A DNA stretch of 64,000 bases. Source: Ancistrus triradiatus. Lineage: Eukaryota; Chordata; Actinopteri; Siluriformes; Loricariidae. Below the pieces are notes generated by a model. It worked only from the letters and a program-made list of their open reading frames with translations. It was not told the origin of the DNA and made no database searches. How positions within the stretch are numbered: position 1 is the first letter of the stretch; each line of letters starts with the position of its first letter. Position numbers and translations under genes: made by a program. Positions 56,911 to 64,000 of this stretch are shown here, piece by piece. Location: NCBI GenBank assembly GCA_025084515.1, contig JAJAGP010000946.1, positions 124,001 through 188,000 on the forward strand, written 5' to 3'.

Positions 56911-56991
<81 letters not shown>

Positions 56992-57770
56992 GCCCTAGGA
57001 CTTTTGGACTTTCAGTTTTACTTTCTCAGCTATCTAGATTCTTCTCTCTTTAGTGATCATTCCTTTCATTCTTTCTTAACTTTTCTTTCAAAAATGTCAT
57101 TGTACATTCTTAAAAGTACTGCCCTACATGTGTAAGGAGTTGTGGTTTATTAGTTCACAAGGCAATTGTGAAGCGTAATTTCCACAAGCATGATAAGCCA
57201 GCTTGCAATATAGCCCTGTCACCTTCTCTGGTCAGAGGCAGGCGGCAGTACAGAGCTGGTTTGAAAAGTTTGCTTAGGCCTCTTCAATAGTGATGGCAGC
57301 GGCACCATGCAGTCCCTGACAAGTGCCAAGATTGTTAAAACCTATGTTTAAAATAGACTAAAGAAACTTATTTGCTCCAAACAAAAGTGTAAAAATAAAC
57401 ACTTACCCTTTGGTATAAACTTGAAATATCACTAACTGCATGTGTCGTTTATTTAATAAATTGAATTTAGCACATTTTAATGAAGGGTTGCAATAATTCT
57501 TGAGTTGGCTGTATGTATTGTTGTCTTTGTACATAATTAATAGTGATTATGTAATGTCTTAAAATCACCTGTGTCATATGGAATCATGTATCCAGCAGAG
57601 GTTGTTAACTTTTCTGCTTTAGAAAAGCAGTAAATCATGTAAATCAATGAATGAAATGCTTAACATCTACTTTGCGTAGATAATCGTAGCCTGTGCTATA
57701 TATTTTTGGATTCAATTAAATTCATGGCTTTTGATAGATTTATGTTTTTTTTAGAAAATTGTAAGCTTTC
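56511..57770. other. no gene seen; contains a long CA repeat
   Basis: Besides the microsatellite at 56,912-56,989, nothing is recognised. Confidence 0.4.
56912..56989. repeat. (CA)39 microsatellite
   Basis: An uninterrupted run of about 39 CA units, the longest dinucleotide repeat in the window. Likely polymorphic. Confidence 0.97.
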
Positions 57771-58015
57771 GGGTGGCATGGTGGCTCGGTGGGTAGCACT
57801 GACATCTCACAGCTAGAAGGTCCTGGGTTCGATCCCAGGTGGAGCGGTCTGGGTCCATTCTGTGTGAAATCTGCATGTCCTCCCCATGTCCACATGGGTT
57901 TACTCTGGGTGCTCTGGTTTCCTCCCACAGTCCAAAGACATGCTTGTTAGGTTAACTGATTATCCTCAAAGTAGCCTGAGTGTGTGAGTATATGTGGCCT
58001 ACGATAGATTGGCAC
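57771..58015 (+). mobile_element. V-SINE with best-preserved tRNA-like head
   Basis: 'gggtggcatggtggctcggt', 'gggtagcactgacatctcac', B box GGTTCGATCCC, core 'gcatgtcctccccatgtcca' and 'tttcctcccacagtccaaag'. After 'ctgattatcctcaaagtagc' it changes to 'acgatagattggcaccctac', a different tail type, so it may be a mosaic or a separate subfamily. Confidence 0.85.
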
Positions 58016-58149
58016 CCTACATAACACATATACAGTACAGTACACTCACATTAACACTACACACAATTGGCAACATACAGGTAGATGACAATAAAGGTAT
58101 TATTTTATATATACTACTCTATTCAAATACATTTATACTAACTGACACA

Positions 58150-58465
58150 GCATGTATACCCCAACAAAAATGCAATTCCTATACATAGGCCCCAACAGAC
58201 AAAGGTACCCTCACCATATGTTCCACCAAACAGACAAATTCCCTCAAATCCTACAAATCTCCAACAGAGAAATGCCAAATCACTATACATGCCCCCAAGA
58301 GACAAATATACCCTCACCATGCAAACCCCCGACAGAAAAAATGTCCTATCAGAAAAATATACTCTCACCAGACAAACCCCCAAGAGACAAATATACCCCT
58401 CACCATTTAACCCCCAGCAGAAAAATTTTGTATCACCATGCATACCCACAACTGACAAATATATC
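58150..58465. repeat. degenerate minisatellite, unit about 50 bp
   Basis: Repeated 'caccatgcaaacccccgaca', 'gacaaatataccctcaccat' and 'cccccaagagacaaatatac' blocks, about six to seven degraded units. The 120-codon open frames on both strands are produced by the repeat. Confidence 0.85.
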
Positions 58466-58530
58466 TTTAAATGAAGTTTTTTTCCCCCGTCATTCTGCAC
58501 TCAATACCCCATAATAACAAAGTGCAAACA
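58466..58530. mobile_element. Tc1-like terminal fragment (family I trace)
   Basis: 'cattctgcactcaatacccc' followed by 'ataataacaaagtgcaaaca' matches the arm fragment at 25,110-25,245. Confidence 0.45.
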
Positions 58531-58640
58531 GAGAGAGAGAGCGAGAGCGAGAGAGAGAGGAGAGAGAGAGAGCGAGAGAGAAGAGAGAGTGATGAGAAAA
58601 GGGGGAAGAGAAGAGTGGAGAGAGAAGAGAGAGAGATCAA
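58531..58640. repeat. (GA)n-rich microsatellite
   Basis: Imperfect GAGA/GCGA/GGAGA purine tract of about 110 bp. Confidence 0.92.
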
Positions 58641-58876
58641 GGCGGGGGTGACATCCGCCTGATTTTCTGTGGCTTTTCATTATGCACAGCAGGTCAGAAG
58701 ACCGGGGGTTATGTTGTTTGTTTTCCTTTATGTCCAGAGTTGTGCGATTTAATTCATCTTAAATTCTTGCACCACTTAAGGTCATTGGACAATGTTGAAT
58801 CTCCTCCCCTACAGAGAATGATAGCTGAGGCACAGTACTCCCTCATCCCCACTCTTGTAAGTTACCAGTTCACGGC
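58641..58876. other. no gene seen
   Basis: Unrecognised sequence leading into the duplicated flank described below. Confidence 0.4.
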
Positions 58877-58944
58877 AAATTGATTAACAATAACAATATT
58901 CCTGTTTTTTTTTCTTCACAAAATAGGGAGACGTTTTTCGGAAA
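58877..58944. repeat. left copy of a direct duplication flanking low-complexity block
   Basis: 'aaattgattaacaataacaa', 'tattcctg', then a T-run and 'cacaaaatagggagacgttt'. The sequence at 60,575-60,645 repeats this with small indels, mainly in homopolymers. Confidence 0.9.
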
Positions 58945-60295
58945 GAGGGAAAAACAAAAACCCAAAAAAAAAACAAAAAGATAAAAAACGAACAAAAAAA
59001 AAAAACAAAAAATAAAAAAAACAAACAAGCACAAAAAAAAAACACCAAAACAACAAAAAAAAAGAGACAAAAAAAAAAACAAAAAAAAAGAAAACAAACA
59101 ATAAACCACAAAAACAACAGAAAAACAAAAAAGAAAAAAACAAAACAAAAAAAGAAAAAAACAAAGCAAAAAACAAAAAAAAAAACCAAAAAAAACAAAC
59201 AAAAACAAGAAAACCAAAGAACAAAAACAGAGAATAAAAAAAAAAAAAAAAAACAAAACAAAAAGAACAAACACAAAGAAACAAAAGAAACAATAAAAAA
59301 CAAACACCAAAACAAAAAAAACCAAAATGAAACAACAAAAACAAAAACGAGACAACCAAACAAAAAGAAAACAAAAACCTAAATAAAAAAACAAAAAAAA
59401 AAGAAAAAAAAAAACACAAAAAAACATCATACACAAAAAACAAAATCAAAAAAAACAAAAAATATCAACAAAACAAAACAAAACACCAACACCCATACCA
59501 AAAAACAATAAAAAACCGCAGAATAAAAAAAGGAACAAAAAAAAAAAACAAAAAAAATAACAAAAAAAAACACAACACAAAAAATCTACTCGGCATACAA
59601 AAATCCAAAAAAAAACAAAAAATAAAATCAAAAATAAAAAAAGAAAAAGAAAAACAAAAAAAAAAAACAAAAAAAAAAAAAAAAAAAAAACAACATACAG
59701 AAAACAAAAACAAAGGGGGGGGGGGGGGGGGGGGGGTTCAGGGTGAGGGGTGGCCTGGGGGGGGGTGGGGGGAAAGAACACCCTATAAGAACAAAATCGA
59801 ACCCAAAAAAAAAAAAAAACAATCCAAAAAAACAAACCAAAAAAAAACAACAAAAAAAAACAAAAAACAAACAAAATAACAACACCAAAAAGACATCCCT
59901 ATACAAAAAAAAACAAAAGAAAAGACATATCCAAAAACACCTACCAACCGTAATCCAATACTAAACTTTCATGCTATTGCAATTTCCTCTAAATCTAGTT
60001 GGCTCCCCATCCAAAAAGAACAATTAAAACAAAAACAAAAACAAAAGGGGTGGTTCGGGTGCGGTTGGGGGGTTGGGTGTGTGTTCGGTGGGGGGTGGTT
60101 GGGGTTGTTGGGTTTTGGGTTGTGGTGGGGGTTGTCTGGGGGTTTGGGTGGGTTGGGTGGGGGGGTTGGGGGTATTGTTTTTGTTGATTTAACAAAAAAC
60201 AATATTAAAAATCAAAAAAAAAGACAATTTTTTGTGTTTTTTTTTTTTTTTTGTTTTTTTTTTGTTTTTTGTTTTGTTTTTGTTTTGGTTTTTTT

Positions 60296-60329
<34 letters not shown>

Positions 60330-60352
60330 GGGGGGGGGCGGGGGGGGGGGGG

Positions 60353-60449
<97 letters not shown>

Positions 60450-60535
60450 GGGGGGGGGGGGTGTTTTTTTTTGTTTTTTTTTGTTTTTTTTTTTGGGGGT
60501 GGGGGGGGTGTGGGGGGGGGGGGTGGGTGGGGGGT

Positions 60536-60566
<31 letters not shown>

Positions 60567-60574
60567 GGGGGGGG
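58945..60574. other. homopolymer block, probable assembly artefact
   Basis: 58,950-59,710 is almost entirely A with scattered C. 59,716-59,736 is a G-run, and 59,810-59,930 is A/C again. 60,045-60,180 is G/T, 60,235-60,328 a T-run, 60,329-60,462 nearly pure G (over 100), and 60,495-60,570 G again. Short fragments of ordinary sequence lie between (59,950-60,010). Open frames across it (poly-F, poly-G, poly-P peptides) are meaningless. It sits exactly between two near-identical copies of the same 70-bp flank. A failed gap fill or low-quality read tail explains this better than biology. Confidence 0.85.
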
Positions 60575-60645
60575 AAATTGATTCACAATAAGCAATATTC
60601 CTTGTTTTCTTTTTTCTTACACAAAATAGGAGACGTTTTTTCTGA
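60575..60645. repeat. right copy of the flanking duplication
   Basis: 'aaattgattcacaataagca', 'atattccttg', T-run, 'acacaaaataggagacgttt'. It is a partner of 58,877-58,944; this copy continues into normal sequence. Confidence 0.9.
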
Positions 60646-60879
60646 CAGAGTTTACCAAGTTTAAATCATTGTGAGGGGAGACAGTGTGACAGGGCATTTT
60701 GGTAGTACCACAGAGTTCGACAAACAGCAGCAACAGAAAATTTGCTTGGAATTTCATAGAATTGTAAGAAAATGTTTTTTTTTCAGTAAGCAAGGAGGAC
60801 GGTTTGTGAATTAACTTGATACAGCATGAACTTGACAGAGGCTTGGCAATGCCAATCCATCTACTTGACCACCTGCCCT

Positions 60880-61570
60880 GGGCAAATTGCACTGCTTTTG
60901 GTATACTGTGATGCCAGTAATGTTAGTGGCTGTAGTGGCAGGGATTACGCACTTTAAATCCTACTTATTCACTCTCCACATGGACCGTGCTTCCTTAATG
61001 TGGATTATGAGATTCCATGCATCTCAAGGGCAAGTAGCCCGGTTCAATGCTATCCTCCAGTCTCGCTAGTTCTCTTTACAACATAGAGCTGGGAAACTGC
61101 ACTCTACACTCTGTAATTATGGGTGGGCACAGAGGTACACTGCAACACTCTGAGTGATGGGAAGAGCTCTAAGAGTTCCGTAGTGACCAAGGGCACAGTG
61201 AAAGCACAGATCCAAGCGGGCCAGCATGAGCATAACTTAGACAACTTGCAATTGTGACAGGCCAGCACCAGCATGATTTGAACCAGCATCTACCTTTGGT
61301 GTTGCTGGCTTGTCAGGAGACTTTGCAGGTGTCCTGCATTATTCATTCCAACCCAGTTAACCTTCACACCCCAGAATTTGGGACCATGGCAGGAGAGGAA
61401 TCAGGCTATGATCTCAGTAAAGGAACACATGTGGGACCTACATTCTCATTTGCTCTGGCCAGAGAGAGATATCAGTGTCCAAGTGAGAGAGGCGCTTTCA
61501 ATGACTGCTCCAGAGGTGAGCTGCTCTGCATTAGAGCAAGAGTGTCGTTCTATAGCCTACTTTGGTGGAT
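60880..61570 (+). mobile_element. Ty3/gypsy-type pol remnant
   Basis: 60,945-61,068 encodes FKSYLFTLHMDRASLMWIMR then FHASQGQVARFNAILQS, corresponding to the RNase H end of gypsy pol (TDHASLxWL...GQVARW). 61,254-61,310 gives QHQHDLNQHLPLVLLACQET, as in the integrase core's DWDxxLPLVLxAYR region. Between and after them the frame is lost; about 500 bp of tether and integrase N-terminus are missing. No LTRs were identified. Aspartate of TDH is kept as MDR in shifted form. Confidence 0.6.
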
Positions 61571-62590
61571 AGGCTTAAAGGATGCCCCAAGCTCCAAAAC
61601 AACTAGGAGGGTCCATGCTTCATTTCCAAACAGTCTTATCATATACCATGTACCACCCCTGTGAAGACAGTGACCCCAGGAGGCAACTACTCTTAAAGTG
61701 TTCCAGGTGTCTAGCACAAGGGAGGGAGTGGCACATGCCATGCAACTTGGTGGACTATAACATTGACTATACAGGTGAAGCTATGCCCTAGGTGTCTGCA
61801 CCTTTTACTTAGTTTTGGTGGTTATTTTAGGGTGGCTGCAAGGCCTTGCTGGGGGCGGGGTTGCCTGGGATAGGGGAGCTGTGAGGTGTTGGCAGCCTCC
61901 TCGGCCAACGTCAAGATAGACATGGCATCCTCGGTGGCTCCCGAATGCGCTGCTGGTCCCACAAGCCATTTTTATTTCTGTTATTCTTTTAGGGATGTTA
62001 CGGCATTATACCATAGTAATTTTCAATCTCCTACCATACAGGAGAACACTAGTTTAGGTGGGACAGCTCTATCCTCCCCACTTTCTGTGTGTCTGGCATT
62101 GCTTACAGCTCTTACAAGAGCTATTTATTGTGCTTATATAAAGGTTTTAATAATGTTTCATAACGAGCAGCATTCTAGGTATTCATGATTCTTCTCTGAT
62201 GATATATTTTTTCTTAGCTGATCACTTTTTAAGCAGTATTCATTTATTTCACAATTTTATGTATGTATCTTTAAATAAATAGCCTGATTTCCTCTTTAGT
62301 CAGATGGTGCTTTAAAGGTTAATTCTGCAGTTTCTGCATCACAGGCTGGCTTTCATTCAGAGGCTGTAGTTCCACTGTCCTATCACTACATGCTTTCCAT
62401 TCCTTCTCCCAGTATGGAAACTCGACACTGGCTAAATTTAGCGACGCTCTGAGAAGCAGCACAGTATTATAATGTGGGTGTCTTCTTGTCAATGGTACAC
62501 GCTGACCGTTGGCACTGGGAACGTTCTTCTAATTAACAAACGATGGTATATTTTTACAACACAATGCAATGTGCACAATAATGAATCAAT
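61571..62590. other. no gene seen
   Basis: May include the rest of the gypsy-type remnant. 61,800-61,960 is G-rich and CpG-bearing ('ggggcggggttgcctgggat'). No LTR ends or exons were defined. Confidence 0.35.
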
Positions 62591-62720
62591 GAAATACGCT
62601 AATAAAGTGTGTGCCTTTGTGGGGTCATGTTCATATATCGTTGTGGGGACCAAATGTTTCCATGACGATAGAAAGCTCTGACCTTACCTCGTGGGGACAT
62701 TTTGCTGGTCCCCGTGGGGA
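62591..62720. repeat. GTGGGGAC-type interspersed repeat
   Basis: 'cgttgtggggaccaaatgtt' and 'ctcgtggggacattttgctg', 'gtccccgtggggaaaac' are direct and inverted copies of a GTGGGGAC motif found in many fish genomes. Unit boundaries unclear. Confidence 0.5.
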
Positions 62721-62929
62721 AAACTGTTTTTATTTTTCACAGAAATTGCAACTTTAAAAAGTCTAAATATCACTATTAGGTTTCCGAGGTTAAGCTTAGA
62801 GTTAGGTGTAGCATTAATGAGCTACAGTAATCAATAATGTGAATGGAAAGTCCCCACCAGGATAGTGAAACAAATATGTTTGCGCGCGCGCGCCTATGTC
62901 TTTCTGTGTCTCTTGCCGTCTTCCCCTCC

Positions 62930-63560
62930 CTCCATTCACGTCAGTGTGGCAATAAGAAGATGATTGGCTGGAAAGCTAGTCGTAACTCCTCCTCTTCCAT
63001 ATACGGTGACGCGACGAACACAGAAGGCATATTGCCGGGTCCGGTAATTCATTCGGTTCTTCCTTTGCCTGGAGCAGAAGCGCCCACTTAAAGTAATAAC
63101 GGTGAACCATGGCAGGTTACCTGAAGGTCCTCAGTTCTCTCAGCCGGTCAAGCGCTGCTTTATACAAAAGCCCCGCGGTCCTCGCTCCCGCAACTTGCCA
63201 GACGTTACAACAGCGGAACTGTGAGTTTTCAAGCGATACTATTTATAGACGTCAGCTGTCATTACAGTAGTTTCCGTTTAATGTAGAGAATTGAAATTCT
63301 TGCGGCGTTGCGACTCACTGTTTGAATGAAGAACTCCACATCAGCGATTTATCTGTTTCGCGGTGCCGTGCGCGTTACTTGCCTCTTGTTAGCGACTCTG
63401 CTTGATACCATTTAAATTTGCATGAATCTGGAGAGAAACGGCGCGTGTTAGTTTTTATTTCTTCTTCCTAAACGGCGGATTTACTCCTGCTCAGCTAACT
63501 CGCCACTCCAGCAGCGGAGGCTGGCTAGCTCGCTAGCTCTTCTTTGTCTCTGTTGTTAGA
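62930..63560 (+). promoter_or_regulatory. idh2: CpG-rich idh2 promoter and first-exon region
   Basis: CpG density rises sharply from about 62,880 ('tgcgcgcgcgcgccta') and stays high through the exon to about 63,560, unlike the CpG-poor DNA before it. An inverted CCAAT box (ATTGG, 62,963-62,967) lies 145 bp before the ATG and a CRE-like 'ggtgacgcgac' at about 63,005. No TATA box is placed sensibly. This fits a broad CpG-island promoter of a housekeeping gene. The transcription start cannot be fixed from sequence alone. Confidence 0.65.
63109..63220 (+). CDS. idh2: isocitrate dehydrogenase 2 (NADP+, mitochondrial), first coding exon
   Basis: The enzyme converts isocitrate to 2-oxoglutarate in the mitochondrial matrix, making NADPH. 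The exon encodes 37 residues: MAGYLKVLSSLSRSSAALYK, then SPAVLAPATCQTLQQRN. Human IDH2 begins MAGYLRVVRSLCRASGS and continues to a RRHYADKRIKV junction. Here the exon ends 'cggaact' before the donor GTGAGT (63,221), so the split codon T|AC would complete the Y of NYADKR in exon 2 (phase 1 intron). The peptide is basic with Ser, Ala and Leu and no acidic residue, as expected for a mitochondrial targeting signal. ATG context 'gaaccATGg' is strong. The NADP-binding and catalytic parts lie beyond the window. Confidence 0.88.
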
Positions 63561-64000
63561 GGTTCTGACATGAAGCTTTTCCTTTAACCTTAAATAAATG
63601 GCCCAGGCCTACAAACAGTTCGCATTAAACACGCAATTCTCACCGTAGTATTGACTGTGTGTTTTATTGATAAAGGTTATTATTATATTTCTTTTTTGTT
63701 TGCCGAACTTAAGACCAGTAGTGTAGCTAGAGGGATTGAATTGTTACTGGGGATTGCTAGTGGCTCGGTTAGTTTTTTTTTACTCTAATATTAAAAGCAG
63801 TATTGGTAATAATTTAACCAGTATCTTGGCTATATTGGTGAAACGGATATTAACATTGGGTTTGCGCCTCAGTAAAGCGTTCCAGTGTCAAGGTCAGCCG
63901 GCTGGGATGAGAATGAAGCTCATGGCTGCCCGAAAAGAAAAAAACCGGTGACTCGCGCAATCCTGAGGATTTGTACACCGGTTTATTTGCCCTGCGACTT
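63221..64000 (+). other. idh2: start of idh2 intron 1
   Basis: Begins GTGAGTTTTC and continues to the window edge. The first 340 bp stay CpG-rich; after that it becomes AT-rich. No second exon is seen. 'gtgactcgcgcaatcctgag' near the end marks another CpG spot. Confidence 0.8.

Noticed and set aside
58138..58514. Overlapping 120-codon open frames on both strands
   Set aside because: They follow the 50-bp minisatellite unit, so the apparent protein repeats come from the DNA repeat.
58870..59906. Long Phe/Leu-rich open frames on the minus strand that resemble multi-pass membrane proteins
   Set aside because: They are the translation of poly-A/C low-complexity DNA inside the suspected assembly artefact.
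60081..60664. Poly-Gly and poly-Pro open frames
   Set aside because: They are produced by runs of over 100 G; no real protein composition or start context.
61254..61664. 136-codon plus-strand frame as a host gene
   Set aside because: Its first part matches gypsy integrase wording; the rest loses similarity, so it is a retroelement remnant.

Overview
The window is nuclear DNA from a ray-finned fish, probably a teleost. The reasons are the dense nested Tc1/mariner-type DNA transposons, tRNA-derived V-SINEs of the HE1/DANA kind, L2-like LINEs, a Helitron remnant and one recognisable vertebrate gene start. I cannot name the species. There are no operons, bacterial genes or CRISPR arrays, and almost all short open reading frames are chance or transposase debris.

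Layout. 1-9,440: a rearranged minus-strand LINE (755-4230) carrying two V-SINEs, then small repeat remnants and a Tc1 copy inside an older repeat (7811-8960). 9,440-13,500: a foldback MITE, then a Tc1 element (10,266-13,218) that has received a second Tc1 and a V-SINE, then a tRNA-derived SINE. 13,700-16,000: mostly unrecognised single-copy DNA with one weak candidate exon. 16,014-22,870: a deeply nested stack in which a family C Tc1 holds a family A Tc1 (itself holding a family B Tc1 and an L2 LINE) and a solo LTR. 25,290-29,805: the longest LINE copy, with several insertions. 30,000-41,700: AT-rich single-copy DNA with scattered SINEs, a piggyBac-like MITE, a foldback repeat and a Tc1 fragment. 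41,729-43,227: the best preserved Tc1. 44,770-53,520: a third LINE copy, a full-length Tc1, a perfect-TIR MITE, degenerate tandem repeats and two abutting Tc1 copies. 54,290-61,570: Harbinger-like, Helitron and gypsy remnants, several simple repeats, and an implausible 1.6-kb homopolymer block. 62,930-64,000: a CpG-rich promoter and the first coding exon of idh2 (mitochondrial NADP-dependent isocitrate dehydrogenase), with intron 1 running off the end.

The only host gene supported with confidence is idh2, on the plus strand. The rest reads as a long, transposon-filled intergenic or intronic region upstream of it. TA duplications around the Tc1 copies, 5-bp and longer target duplications around the retroelements, and interrupted reading give a relative insertion order.

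Two quality warnings apply. The block 58,945-60,574 lies between two near-identical flanks and is probably a gap-filling artefact. The stretch of about 16,000-23,560 has many homopolymer runs and small indels, so reading frames there should not be trusted. I found no credible new biological system. The most informative signals are the nested insertions, the deletion-joined LINE copies, the solo LTR with internal tandem repeats, the perfect-TIR MITEs and the assembly scar.
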